Of a stretch of DNA of 64,000 bases, positions 19,069 through 27,038 are shown one piece after another. The stretch lies in the NCBI GenBank assembly GCA_902786815.1, contig CADADV010000002.1, forward strand, positions 1 through 64,000, read 5' to 3'. Under the pieces are notes generated by a model that saw only the letters and a program-made list of their open reading frames with translations, was not told the origin of the DNA and made no database searches. The DNA is from an uncultured Eubacteriales bacterium. Lineage in GTDB: Bacteria > Bacillota > Clostridia > Peptostreptococcales > Anaerovoracaceae. The position numbers were made by a program, and so were the translations under genes. How positions within the stretch are numbered: position 1 is the stretch's first letter; each line of letters opens with the position of its first letter.

Positions 19069-19086
19069 ATCACCTCAAATTACATT

Positions 19087-20016
19087 TTATCGCAAAACAG
19101 TGCCGATTTCAATCGAATTGCCTCTTAAATAATCTTCAGATTTCATCCGTTTTTTGCCGGGCGCCTGCAGCTCAGTCACCCGCAGAACAGCGCCGCCCGC
19201 TGAGATGTCCAGGCCCTCGCTTCCCGCGGCAACAACGGTTCCCGCAGGAGCGTCCGTCTTCTGCCCGGGCGCAGTGGCGCGCCACAGTTTGAAGGTCTTG
19301 CCGTTCATCTCGGCGAAGGTCCCGGGCCACGGATCGAAGGCTCTCATCCTGCGCTCGATTTGCTCCGGACTCATGGTGAAATCAATGTGTCCGTCCGCCT
19401 TGGAGATCATGGGAGCGTAAGTCGCGAGAGCATCGTCCTGTTTCTCGGCTTTCGCCAGCGCTCTATCGATGTCTTCCAGCGTTTCGACAATCAGGCGCGC
19501 GCCCATGAGCGCCAGTTCATCATGGAGCTGGCCGCAGTTCTTCTGTCCGATGGGCGTGGATGCTTTTGCGAGCATATCCCCCGTATCGAGTCCCTCGTTC
19601 ATATGCATGATCGTAACGCCCGTTTCCTCGTCTCCTGCCGCGATGGCCGCCTGGATCGGAGCGGCGCCCCTAAAGCGCGGCAGCAGCGATCCGTGTATGT
19701 TGAGGCATCCCAGCCGCGGCATTTCCAGAATATGCAGGGGCAGGATGCGTCCGTAAGCAGCGACGATAATGGCATCGGGGTCCGCCGCTCTCAAGGTCTC
19801 GGCGAACTCTTCATTCCGTTTGATTTTCGTCGGCTGCAGCACGGGGATCCCCATCTCCAGGGCCTTCTCCTTGACCGGGGAGTATTTGATTTTTTTGCCT
19901 CTGTCCCGGACGGCGTCCGGCTGGGTGACCGCGTACAGTATTTCATGTCCTGCCTCCGCAAGCATCTCCATAGGAGGCACTGCGAAGTCCGGCGTACCCA
20001 TATAGATCAGTCTCAT
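19087..20016 (-). CDS. fmt: Methionyl-tRNA formyltransferase
   Basis: Fmt formylates initiator Met-tRNA using 10-formyl-tetrahydrofolate. The 309-residue protein has the start MRLIYMGTPDFAVPP, the catalytic-site segment HGSLLPRFRGAAPIQAAIAAGD (about 107) and a C-terminal OB-like domain. It is preceded 9 nt upstream by def, whose product removes the formyl group: the usual def-fmt pair. AGGGAGA is the ribosome site. Confidence 0.97.
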   Translation of the reverse strand: MRLIYMGTPDFAVPPMEMLAEAGHEILYAVTQPDAVRDRGKKIKYSPVKEKALEMGIPVLQPTKIKRNEEFAETLRAADPDAIIVAAYGRILPLHILEMPRLGCLNIHGSLLPRFRGAAPIQAAIAAGDEETGVTIMHMNEGLDTGDMLAKASTPIGQKNCGQLHDELALMGARLIVETLEDIDRALAKAEKQDDALATYAPMISKADGHIDFTMSPEQIERRMRAFDPWPGTFAEMNGKTFKLWRATAPGQKTDAPAGTVVAAGSEGLDISAGGAVLRVTELQAPGKKRMKSEDYLRGNSIEIGTVLR

Positions 20017-20025
20017 GTGTTCTCC

Positions 20026-20508
20026 CTATTCCTCTTCCTGTTCCTCTTCCTCGCTGATTTCGAAGACCTCGGTGGCTTTGTCTGTGTAGAGAATGCCCTC
20101 CAGATGATCGAATTCGTGGCACATGACAATTGCGTCGAATCCCTCGAAGGTGTACTGCCGCGGATGTCCGTATCTGTCCTTGCCTTCGATCACGATCTTT
20201 TCGGGTCTGATGACTTTGCCAACGCGTCCGGGAACAGAAAGGCATCCTTCTTCGCTTTCCTGTTCTCCTTCCAGGCTGATGATTTCGGGATCCACGAAGT
20301 GATAGACTTTCTCGGGCTCCGGTTCAGCCACGAACATTCTTCTCATGATGCCCACCTGCGGTGCAGCCAGGCCTACGCCGTTGGCGTCCCTCATGGTGTC
20401 CACCATATCGTCGAGGATCATCTGTATGCGCGGTGTCACTTCTCCGACCGGTCTGCAGACTTTCCTCAGGATCGGATCTTCGTCTGTTACGATGTTTCTT
20501 AATGCCAT
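20026..20508 (-). CDS. def: Peptide deformylase
   Basis: Def removes the N-formyl group from nascent proteins. All three family motifs are present in 160 residues: GVGLAAPQVG (I), EEGCLSVPG (II, metal Cys) and HEFDHLEGIL (III, the two metal His and catalytic Glu). The protein ends in an acidic tail (EEEEQEEE) encoded by a 12-bp tandem repeat directly before the stop. It lies between priA and fmt. Confidence 0.97.
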   Translation of the reverse strand: MALRNIVTDEDPILRKVCRPVGEVTPRIQMILDDMVDTMRDANGVGLAAPQVGIMRRMFVAEPEPEKVYHFVDPEIISLEGEQESEEGCLSVPGRVGKVIRPEKIVIEGKDRYGHPRQYTFEGFDAIVMCHEFDHLEGILYTDKATEVFEISEEEEQEEE

Positions 20509-20525
20509 TGTTATTTCCTCTTTTC

Positions 20526-22574
20526 TTATGTGAAGCTGTATGGATTCACGTCCACGACAGCTATGTAATCCTGTTTTTTCTTTCGCGCCTGCGCGGTTTC
20601 TTCATCCCGGATCTTCATGAGGATCGCCGTGTACGCGCGGCGGCTTCCCTTCGGGCATTTGATGATCAGAGAGTATCTGTATGTATCGCGGATCTTGCTC
20701 ATGTAGGCTTCCTGCGGCTCGAACAGATTCCGCTCATGCCCTTCAGGCAAAAGCTCCCCGATCCGTTTGTGCCACATCGCGGCGCCTTCCTTCGCTGCTT
20801 CCGCAGACTCTGAGGTGAACATGATCTGGAAGATGTCGCTGTACGGCGGATACATCATGAAGCGCCGGAACTTTTCCTCGGCTTCGTAGAATCCTTTGTA
20901 ATCATGTTTCGCCGCGAGCGCGACCGCGTAGTGCTCCGGGCTGTAGGTCTGGATGATGACGCAGCCTCTGTCGCCGCCCCGTCCGGCTCTTCCCGCCGCC
21001 TGAGTGATCAGCTGGAACGCCCGCTCCGGTGACCGGAAGTCGGGAATGTTCAGCGACACATCCGCCGAGACGATCCCAACAAGGCCCACGTTCTTGAAGT
21101 CCAGTCCCTTGGCAATGAGCTGGGTGCCGATGAGGATGTCTGTCTCGCCTCTCTCAAAGGCCTTGAGTTTTTTCTTCAGCTCGCCTTTTTTCTTGACGGA
21201 ATCCAGATCCATCCGGTCGACGGTGCGCCCCGGGAACAGCTGCCGGATCGTTTCTTCGATCTTCTCTGTCCCGCTCCCGAAGTACCGGACATAACTGCTG
21301 CCGCATTCCGGGCACTGCAGCGGCGCCGGTTCTTCGCGTCCGCAGTAGTGGCAGACCAGTCTGCCGCTGCCGCCATCTCTGTGATAGGTCATGGACAGCC
21401 CGCAGGTCGGGCACTTGGCCACGTAGCCGCACTCTCTGCAGGAAACGAAGGTGGAATACCCTCTCCTGTTGAGGAACAGCATGACCTGTCTGCCGTTCTC
21501 GAACTGCCGGTTCATTTCCGCCGCCAGCCTGTGGCTGATGACAGTCCTGTTGCCCTCTTTCATCTCCTCCCGCATATCGACGATCTCCGTCTTCGGGAGG
21601 CTGACCTCGTTGTATCTTTTTGTCAGTTCGATCAGTTTGTAGATGCCTTCCTTCGCCCTGCTGTAGGTAACGACGGAGGGTGTAGCGCTGCCGAGGATCA
21701 GAACGCCGCGGCTGTCCCGGTCCTGCAGACGTTTGACCGCCACTTCGATAGTGTCGTACTTAGGCGTGAAGTCGGACTTGTACGTTGACTCGTGCTCCTC
21801 GTCCACCACGATCAGGCCCAGATCATCCACCGGTGCAAAAGCCGCCGATCTGGCTCCGATGACGATTCTTGTTTCGCCGTCTCTGATCTTCTTCCACTGA
21901 TCGTAGCGTTCCCCTGCCGATAGTCTTGAGTGCAGGATCGCCACGGAGTCCTCCCCGAAATGCGCCAGGAACCGCTCTACGATCTGGCCTGTCAGAGAAA
22001 TCTCAGGCACCAGAACGATCACGCCTCTTCCCGCTTCGAGAGTCTGCTTCGCCGCCCGGATGTAAACTTCCGTCTTGCCGCTTCCCGTCACGCCGTGTAT
22101 GAGGAACCGTTCCGGTCTTCCGGCGGCGATCGCTCCGCCGATCTGCTCCAGCGCCGCCTCCTGCTCCGGCGTCAGGTGCTCCACGTGCTCCGCATACCCC
22201 TTTTCGCCCGCCAGGGAATTCTGTTTTTCCCTGCGCACGGCGGCGCTGCCGGCAGGCGTGAAGCAGCGGATGGCGTCGATGTACCGGCAAAGGTACCGAC
22301 TCTTCATCCACATGGCGCTTCTGATCATTTCCGCGGTGAGGGACACCTCCGGGTCTACATGGTCCACGACGCGCAGCTTGCCGAGGATCGCCTTGTCGGT
22401 TTCCGAAGGCTCCTCTCTGACTGCCGCCGCATACCCTTCCCGCAGCTTCGTGCTCCTCGCGAAAGGGACGTAGACCTTGCTCCCGACCCGGACCGCATCG
22501 TCCTCGCATTTGTATGTGTAGAGAACGTCCGTGCTGTTGCTTTTGTTGTCGATTACTACATCGATGTATTTCAT
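20526..22574 (-). CDS. priA: Primosomal protein N' (replication restart helicase PriA)
   Basis: PriA reloads the replisome at stalled forks. The 682-residue protein is slightly shorter than many family members. Helicase motifs are GVTGSGKTEVY (Walker A, about 173), VDEEHE (Walker B variant), GSATPS and QAAGRAGRGG, with a zinc-binding insertion of paired cysteines (CRECGYVAKCPTC ... CHYCG ... CPECG). It is preceded by asnA with a 12-nt gap and followed by def, the common priA-def-fmt order. Confidence 0.97.
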   Translation of the reverse strand: MKYIDVVIDNKSNSTDVLYTYKCEDDAVRVGSKVYVPFARSTKLREGYAAAVREEPSETDKAILGKLRVVDHVDPEVSLTAEMIRSAMWMKSRYLCRYIDAIRCFTPAGSAAVRREKQNSLAGEKGYAEHVEHLTPEQEAALEQIGGAIAAGRPERFLIHGVTGSGKTEVYIRAAKQTLEAGRGVIVLVPEISLTGQIVERFLAHFGEDSVAILHSRLSAGERYDQWKKIRDGETRIVIGARSAAFAPVDDLGLIVVDEEHESTYKSDFTPKYDTIEVAVKRLQDRDSRGVLILGSATPSVVTYSRAKEGIYKLIELTKRYNEVSLPKTEIVDMREEMKEGNRTVISHRLAAEMNRQFENGRQVMLFLNRRGYSTFVSCRECGYVAKCPTCGLSMTYHRDGGSGRLVCHYCGREEPAPLQCPECGSSYVRYFGSGTEKIEETIRQLFPGRTVDRMDLDSVKKKGELKKKLKAFERGETDILIGTQLIAKGLDFKNVGLVGIVSADVSLNIPDFRSPERAFQLITQAAGRAGRGGDRGCVIIQTYSPEHYAVALAAKHDYKGFYEAEEKFRRFMMYPPYSDIFQIMFTSESAEAAKEGAAMWHKRIGELLPEGHERNLFEPQEAYMSKIRDTYRYSLIIKCPKGSRRAYTAILMKIRDEETAQARKKKQDYIAVVDVNPYSFT

Positions 22575-22586
22575 ATACTCTGCAGT

Positions 22587-23597
22587 TTACAGCAGGAAGA
22601 TGTCGTGTTCTTCACACTCCCGGACCATTTCTTCCGGCCAGATGGCAGCCTGCACTTCACCGATGTGCGCTTTTCTCAGGAAGTACATGCAAAGTCTGGA
22701 CTGGCCGATACCACCGCCGATGGAGTACGGAAGCTCGCAGTTCAGGATCTTTTTGTGGAAGTCCAGGTCAGCTCTTTCGGTTGCACCCGCGATCTCAAGC
22801 TGACGGGCCATGGCTTCTTCGTCGACTCTGATTCCCATGGATGAAATTTCGAAGGAGCTCTGGAGTATATCGTTCCAAAGGAGGATATCCCCGTTGAGTT
22901 CCCAGTCGTCGTAGTCCGGCGCTCTGCCGTCATGAGGCTTGCCTGACTTCAGGGCTCCGCCGATTTTCTCGACGAAGACGGCTCTCTTCTCCTTGCAGAT
23001 CGCATCTTCTCTTGCCTTTGCATCAAGATCCGGATACATGTCCTCCAGTTCCTGTGAAGTGATGAAGAAAATTTCATTCGGAAGGTTTGTCTTAAGCTCG
23101 TTGTAATGCCTGTTCACAAAGTCGTTCAGATTCTTCAGTGCGATGTAGAGCGTCTCGACCACTTCGTGGAGATACTCTGTCGTTCTGTCTTCCTTCGTGA
23201 TGGCTTTTTCCCAGTCCCACTGATCCACGTAGATCGAGTGCAGGTTGTCCAGTTCTTCGTCTCTTCTGATCGCGTTCATGTCTGTGTAGAGACCTGTTCC
23301 CGGCCTAAAATGGTATCTTCCCAGCGCCATCCGCTTCCACTTGGCCAGCGACTGGACGATCTCCACTTCCTTCTCGCCCATGTCTTTGACTGTGAAGCTA
23401 ACGGTTCTCTCCACGCCGTTCAAGTTGTCATTGAGGCCTGTTTCCGGTGCCACGAACAGCGGTGCGGAAACTCTCCGGAGCTTCAGTCCGTACGCCAGTT
23501 CCTGCTGGAAGAAATCCTTGATTTTCTTGATCGCCCTCTGGCTTTCCATGTAGTCGATCTCAGGCGTATAGCCCTTCGGAATAATAAGATTTGCCAT
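22587..23597 (-). CDS. asnA: Aspartate--ammonia ligase (asparagine synthetase A)
   Basis: AsnA makes asparagine from aspartate, ammonia and ATP. The 336-residue length and class II synthetase-like segments fit the family: [17 protein letters not shown] near the N-terminus, [38 protein letters not shown], and the Gly-rich C-terminal [20 protein letters not shown] precedes the ATG at 23597. No T-box leader fits in the 120-nt upstream gap. Confidence 0.96.
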   Translation of the reverse strand: MANLIIPKGYTPEIDYMESQRAIKKIKDFFQQELAYGLKLRRVSAPLFVAPETGLNDNLNGVERTVSFTVKDMGEKEVEIVQSLAKWKRMALGRYHFRPGTGLYTDMNAIRRDEELDNLHSIYVDQWDWEKAITKEDRTTEYLHEVVETLYIALKNLNDFVNRHYNELKTNLPNEIFFITSQELEDMYPDLDAKAREDAICKEKRAVFVEKIGGALKSGKPHDGRAPDYDDWELNGDILLWNDILQSSFEISSMGIRVDEEAMARQLEIAGATERADLDFHKKILNCELPYSIGGGIGQSRLCMYFLRKAHIGEVQAAIWPEEMVRECEEHDIFLL

Positions 23598-23666
23598 ATT
23601 GTCCTCCTATATATAATAAATAATTCTGTATTTACGATGTTATCGCTGCAGCACCGTGTTGGGCGT

Positions 23667-23731
23667 CACTTACAGCGCCCGCCTGTTGTTTGCGGCTCCG
23701 GGCACTTGTGGCGCCTGTCACTTGCGGCGCC
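23667..23731 (-). repeat. Three copies of a 13-bp unit at the queH 3' end
   Basis: The unit CACTTGCGGCGCC (plus-strand reading) overlaps the queH stop at 23719-23731, recurs 16 bp away at 23703-23715 with one difference, and again at 23667-23679 with two differences. The last codons of queH have thus been copied into the spacer before asnA's promoter region. Confidence 0.6.
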
Positions 23732-24380
23732 AGTCGCTGTAGACGCAACCGCAGTAGTTCTGCCTGTACAGTCCGTATTTCTTCGACAGTTCGATCGAGC
23801 GTTTGAACCCGTCCTGTTTCTTAAAGTCACGGTCGAGAAAACCGATTCCGTAGCGCGCCGCAATGTCTTTGCCGATGGCGGAAATGATCTCATAGTTCTT
23901 GTGCGGGCTGACTGTCAGCGTTGTGCCGAACAGATCGCACCCGTGGAACGCGGCCATCTGCGCCGCTTTCTCAAGCCGCTGTCTGAAACATATCCCGCAG
24001 CGCTGCCCGCCTTCGGGATCTTCTTCGTGCCCCTTTGTGATCTCCAGAAAAGCGCCCGGCTCATAGGGTCCTTCGACCAGATTGATGTCCGGCAGATCGA
24101 TCCGCTCCGCGTTGAACTTCTCGATGAACTCCACCTGGGCTGCACGCCTGCGTTTATACTCCTCCTCATCGGTGATGCAGGGATTGTAGTACAGGACCGT
24201 GATGTTGAACTCGCCCGCAAGGCGTTCGATCACGCTGCTGCTGCACGGTCCGCAGCAGCTGTGCAGCATGAGGTTCAGCCGTTCCACTTTCTTGTCCGGC
24301 CCGTCCCCTGCCAGCACGCCCATCTCTTTGTTTGTCATCATACGCATCCTCAGCGGCTGCGCTTTTTTCGGTGTTTTCAT
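23718..24380 (-). CDS. queH: Epoxyqueuosine reductase QueH
   Basis: QueH reduces epoxyqueuosine to queuosine in tRNA, the cobalamin-independent alternative to QueG. The cysteine motifs are present: HSCCGPCSSSVIERL, CGICFRQRLEKAA and YCGCVYSDW, expected to bind an iron-sulfur cluster and metal. I chose the ATG at 24380 (220 residues) because GAGGTG lies 8 nt upstream; the open frame extends to a GTG at 24401. The rest of the queuosine pathway is not here, so the cell either makes it elsewhere or salvages precursors. It has its own promoter and a leader hairpin. Confidence 0.93.
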   Translation of the reverse strand: MKTPKKAQPLRMRMMTNKEMGVLAGDGPDKKVERLNLMLHSCCGPCSSSVIERLAGEFNITVLYYNPCITDEEEYKRRRAAQVEFIEKFNAERIDLPDINLVEGPYEPGAFLEITKGHEEDPEGGQRCGICFRQRLEKAAQMAAFHGCDLFGTTLTVSPHKNYEIISAIGKDIAARYGIGFLDRDFKKQDGFKRSIELSKKYGLYRQNYCGCVYSDWRRK

Positions 24381-24394
24381 TTTTATTGCACCTC

Positions 24395-24409
24395 GCGGCA
24401 CCTTGCCGC
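24395..24409 (-). other. Hairpin in the queH leader
   Basis: A perfect GCGGCA/TGCCGC 6-bp stem with a 3-nt loop lies directly upstream of the queH ribosome site. It does not resemble the preQ1 riboswitch consensus. It could influence ribosome access. Confidence 0.45.
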
Positions 24410-24442
24410 ACCCAACAATACCCCATGATAAAATAACAATTT

Positions 24443-24471
24443 ATTATACATGAAACGCACCGCTATATCAA
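24443..24471 (-). promoter_or_regulatory. queH promoter
   Basis: Minus strand TTGATA, 17-bp spacer, TATAAT: a good housekeeping sigma promoter about 60 nt before queH. Its -35 box lies within 10 bp of the -10 box of the divergent radical SAM gene, so the two promoters are packed back to back and may interfere. Confidence 0.75.
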
Positions 24472-24477
24472 CGATTG

Positions 24478-24486
24478 TGCTATGAT
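24478..24486 (+). promoter_or_regulatory. Extended -10 promoter of the radical SAM gene, probably leaderless
   Basis: TGCTATGAT is an extended -10 element with no -35 box at normal distance. It ends 6 nt before the ATG at 24493, so transcription should start at or next to the start codon. No SD precedes that ATG. Confidence 0.55.
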
Positions 24487-24492
24487 TATGAT

Positions 24493-25554
24493 ATGAAACC
24501 GATCATCTTTGACAAGTCCGACGGACAACAACTGAGAATCAACATGATCAGCCCCTGGCTGAAGCATCATTATGCGGAGCTCGGGCTGGACAGCCCTGCC
24601 AAAATCGTCAAGTTATCACTCGACGGGGGCTTCACATGCCCAAACAGAGACGGGAACAAAGGCACAGGCGGCTGCTTGTTCTGCTCAGAAAGCGGCTCCG
24701 GAGACATGGCCTCCGCGGCAGATGATATCCGGCAGGCCCTGGACAGTCAGATCCGGCTCCTGTCCGACAAATGGCCTTCTGAAAAGTACAATGTGAAATA
24801 CCTGGCCTACTTCCAGAGCCACACCAACACCTATGCGCCTGTAGAGGAACTGCGCGCGAAATTCGAAGCGGCGCTCAAGGCGTCGGATGTTGTGGGGATC
24901 GCTATCGCGACGCGTCCCGACTGCATCCCGAAAGATGTTCTGGATCTGCTTTCGGAACTGAACGAGAAAACGTTTCTGTGGGTGGAACTGGGACTGCAGA
25001 CGATCCATGATGAGACGGCCCGTGCGATGAACCTGTGTCACAGCCGCGCCGACTATGACGACGCCGTCCGACGGCTCACCGGCCGCGGCATCCGCGTCGT
25101 GACCCATCTGATCCTCGGCCTGCCCGGTGAGAGCCGGGAGATGATGCTGGATTCCGTCCGGTACGCGTGCCGCGACATCGGCACCGACGATGGCGCAGGC
25201 GGCGGCTCCGGCTTCAGCTCCGGCTTCAGCTTTTGCCCCGGCAGCGGCTCCGATGGCGTGCGCCGCATCTTCGGTCTGAAGCTGCACATGCTGAACGTCG
25301 TCCGCGGCAGCGGCATGGCCGCCGCGATGCCGGACTATGTTCCATTCGATTCCATGGAGGAATACATCGACCTTCTGATTTCGGCACTGGAGATCGTGCC
25401 GCCTGAGATCACACTTCACCGCATCTCCGGCGACGCCCCGCGCGCGACACTCATCGCTCCGGAGTGGAGTTACAAGAAACGCACCATTCTGAACAACATC
25501 CACAAAGAAATGCGCCGGCGAGACACCTGGCAGGGACGTCTGGCGGGCAAGTAA
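24493..25554 (+). CDS. Radical SAM protein of the TIGR01212/YtqA-YhcC family
   Basis: A 353-residue radical SAM enzyme with the family's unusual cluster motif TCPNRDG...GGCLFCS (two Cys widely spaced, then CxxC) at about 41-60, SYKKR-type C-terminus and the internal WVELGLQTIHDETARAMNLCH and LILGLPGES segments. The biochemical role of the family is not settled; some members act on tRNA or lipids. Residues about 228-257 form a Gly/Ser-rich insertion absent from typical members, encoded by a short direct repeat. I chose the ATG at 24493, which sits 6 nt after an extended -10 element; an in-frame TTG at 24475 lies inside that promoter. Confidence 0.85.
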   Translation: MKPIIFDKSDGQQLRINMISPWLKHHYAELGLDSPAKIVKLSLDGGFTCPNRDGNKGTGGCLFCSESGSGDMASAADDIRQALDSQIRLLSDKWPSEKYNVKYLAYFQSHTNTYAPVEELRAKFEAALKASDVVGIAIATRPDCIPKDVLDLLSELNEKTFLWVELGLQTIHDETARAMNLCHSRADYDDAVRRLTGRGIRVVTHLILGLPGESREMMLDSVRYACRDIGTDDGAGGGSGFSSGFSFCPGSGSDGVRRIFGLKLHMLNVVRGSGMAAAMPDYVPFDSMEEYIDLLISALEIVPPEITLHRISGDAPRATLIAPEWSYKKRTILNNIHKEMRRRDTWQGRLAGK

Positions 25555-25555
25555 A

Positions 25556-25591
25556 AAATGTGTCAAAAGAACCGTCCCTTTTGACACATTT
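25556..25591. terminator. Perfect 14-bp palindrome; terminator of the tRNA array and radical SAM gene
   Basis: Arms AAATGTGTCAAAAG and CTTTTGACACATTT are exact reverse complements around an 8-nt loop. On the minus strand, directly after the last tRNA, the stem is followed by a run of T, which makes a good intrinsic terminator; on the plus strand it starts 2 nt after the radical SAM stop. The loop plus arm sequence reads GGGACGGTTCTTTTGACAC, a pattern I recall as a dispersed small palindrome in clostridial genomes, which I cannot verify here. Confidence 0.7.
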
Positions 25592-25602
25592 CAAAAAATA
25601 AA

Positions 25603-25678
<76 letters not shown>

Positions 25679-25725
25679 ACACGATCGCGGGCATATTGCC
25701 TTCGCGGATCTATCTATGAAGTTGT

Positions 25726-25802
25726 TGGTGGGCCATCGGGGACTTGAACCCAGGACCTGCCGGTTATGAGCCGGATGCTCTGACCAACTGAGCTAATGGC
25801 CC
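25726..25802 (-). tRNA. tRNA with anticodon CAT (elongator Met, or Ile2)
   Basis: 77 nt, acceptor GGGCCAT, anticodon loop CTCATAA, discriminator A, encoded CCA. The acceptor lacks the unpaired first base of an initiator. CAT could be elongator Met or a TilS-modified Ile2; sequence alone does not decide it. Confidence 0.9.
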
Positions 25803-25817
25803 ACATATCAATCTGGT

Positions 25818-25894
25818 TGGTCGGGGTGGCAGGATTTGAACCCGCGGCCCACTGGTCCCAAACCAGTTGCGCTACCAAACTGCGCTACACCCCG
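25818..25894 (-). tRNA. tRNA-Pro(TGG)
   Basis: 77 nt, acceptor CGGGGTG, anticodon TGG, D-arm with GCGCAGTTTGGTAGCGC, encoded CCA. Confidence 0.97.
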
Positions 25895-25907
25895 TTATTA
25901 AAGTAAT

Positions 25908-25983
25908 TGGCAGGGGCAGTAGGAATCGAACCCACGGCACGCGGTTTTGGAGACCGCTGCTCTACCAGCTGAGCTATACCCCT
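25908..25983 (-). tRNA. tRNA-Trp(CCA)
   Basis: 76 nt, acceptor AGGGGTA, anticodon CCA in loop TCTCCAAA, discriminator G, encoded CCA. Confidence 0.97.
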
Positions 25984-25989
25984 GCATTG

Positions 25990-26080
25990 TGGCGGAGAAG
26001 ATGGGATTCGAACCCATGCGGCCCTTGCGAACCCTAACGATTTAGCAAACCGTCCTCTTTAGCCTCTTGAGTACTTCTCC
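25990..26080 (-). tRNA. tRNA-Ser(GCT)
   Basis: 91-nt class II tRNA with a long variable arm, acceptor GGAGAAG, anticodon GCT in TTGCTAA, discriminator G, encoded CCA. Confidence 0.97.
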
Positions 26081-26096
26081 ACGAGTAATTCGGTTA

Positions 26097-26184
26097 TGGC
26101 GGAGAGGGTGGGATTCGAACCCACGGAGGTTTGACCCTCACTGGTTTTCAAGACCAGCACCATAAACCGCTCGGACACCTCTCC
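26097..26184 (-). tRNA. tRNA-Ser(TGA)
   Basis: 88-nt class II tRNA, acceptor GGAGAGG, anticodon TGA in CTTGAAA, long variable arm, encoded CCA. Confidence 0.97.
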
Positions 26185-26246
26185 TCATGCTGTCATTGAT
26201 ACTGCGGGTCCTTAGTTCTTTCGATACCCCAACCAGAAAAAAGAAT

Positions 26247-26322
26247 TGGTGACCCATCGGAGATTCGAACTCCGGACACCCTGATTAAAAGTCAGGTGCT
26301 CTGCCGACTGAGCTAATGGGTC
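26247..26322 (-). tRNA. tRNA-Lys(TTT)
   Basis: 76 nt, acceptor GACCCAT, anticodon TTT in CTTTTAA, T-arm GGAGTTCGAATCTCC, encoded CCA. Confidence 0.97.
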
Positions 26323-26326
26323 GTAT

Positions 26327-26401
26327 TGGCTGGGGTAGCAGGACTCGAACCTACGCATGACGGAGTCAAAGTCCGTTGCCTTACCGCTTGGCTATACCCC
26401 A
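26327..26401 (-). tRNA. tRNA-Gln(TTG)
   Basis: 75 nt, acceptor TGGGGTA with the weak U1-A72 pair usual for Gln, anticodon TTG, discriminator G, encoded CCA. Confidence 0.97.
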
Positions 26402-26452
26402 TCGTTATATATTCCGATCACAGAGGCTGTGACCATATTTGTCAAAAAAAAT

Positions 26453-26529
26453 TGGCGAGCCCACAGGGATTCGAACCCCGGACACACGGCTTAGAAGGCC
26501 GTTGCTCTATCCAGCTGAGCTATGAGCCC
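26453..26529 (-). tRNA. tRNA-Arg(TCT)
   Basis: 77 nt, acceptor GGGCTCA with two G-U pairs, anticodon TCT in CTTCTAA, encoded CCA. Confidence 0.96.
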
Positions 26530-26537
26530 GCATCTTT

Positions 26538-26611
<74 letters not shown>

Positions 26612-26660
26612 GTATTCCGGGCCTGAGAGCCAAGCTCTCAGGAACCCGTATTTGTCAATT

Positions 26661-26735
26661 TGGAGCGGAAGACGAGATTCGAACTCGCGACCCTCGCCTT
26701 GGCAAGGCGATGCTCTACCCCTGAGCCACTTCCGC
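26661..26735 (-). tRNA. tRNA-Gly(GCC)
   Basis: 75 nt, acceptor GCGGAAG, anticodon GCC in TTGCCAA, discriminator T, encoded CCA. Two Gly isoacceptors are adjacent here. Confidence 0.97.
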
Positions 26736-26744
26736 GTATTTAAT

Positions 26745-26829
26745 TGGTCGAGGGAGATGGATTCGAACCATCGAAAGCTCAGCTAACGGATTTACAGTCC
26801 GCCCCCTTTGGCCACTCGGGAATCCCTCG
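26745..26829 (-). tRNA. tRNA-Tyr(GTA)
   Basis: 85-nt class II tRNA, acceptor CGAGGGA, D-arm CCCGAGTGG, anticodon GTA in CTGTAAA, long variable arm, encoded CCA. Confidence 0.96.
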
Positions 26830-26886
26830 ACATTGCTCGTGCATTAGGTATTATAGCACATATTTTGTAAATGTCCAATGCATTTT

Positions 26887-26961
26887 TGGAGCTGGCGGAG
26901 GGAGTCGAACCCCCAACCTGCTGATTACAAATCAGCTGCTCTACCGTTGAGCCACGCCAGC
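26887..26961 (-). tRNA. tRNA-Thr(TGT)
   Basis: 75 nt, acceptor GCTGGCG, anticodon TGT in TTTGTAA, discriminator T, encoded CCA. First gene of the array, nearest the promoter. Confidence 0.97.
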
Positions 26962-27000
26962 ATGGTCCTTCGCAGGCTGATTTGCCCGACGCACTTATGT

Positions 27001-27030
27001 ACTATACCTTAATCCGGTAGGGCTTGTCAA
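27001..27030 (-). promoter_or_regulatory. Promoter of the tRNA array
   Basis: Minus strand TTGACA, 18-bp spacer, TATAGT, about 40 nt before tRNA-Thr. All 13 tRNAs lie downstream on the same strand with short spacers, and the palindrome at 25556-25591 closes the unit. Confidence 0.7.
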
Positions 27031-27038
27031 GAACTTTT

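Noticed and set aside
23598..23717. T-box leader in front of asnA
   Set aside because: Only 120 nt, without the T-box core or terminator/antiterminator pair.
23106..24428. 440-codon plus-strand open frame across asnA and queH
   Set aside because: It spans two well-defined opposite-strand genes and their spacer and lacks any motif.
24381..24492. preQ1 riboswitch upstream of queH
   Set aside because: The leader has only a simple GCGGCA/TGCCGC hairpin; the conserved preQ1 pseudoknot sequence is not present.
24685..25587. 300-codon minus-strand open frame opposite the radical SAM gene
   Set aside because: The plus strand carries the cluster motif and family segments; the minus frame is Ala/Gly/His-rich with no motif.
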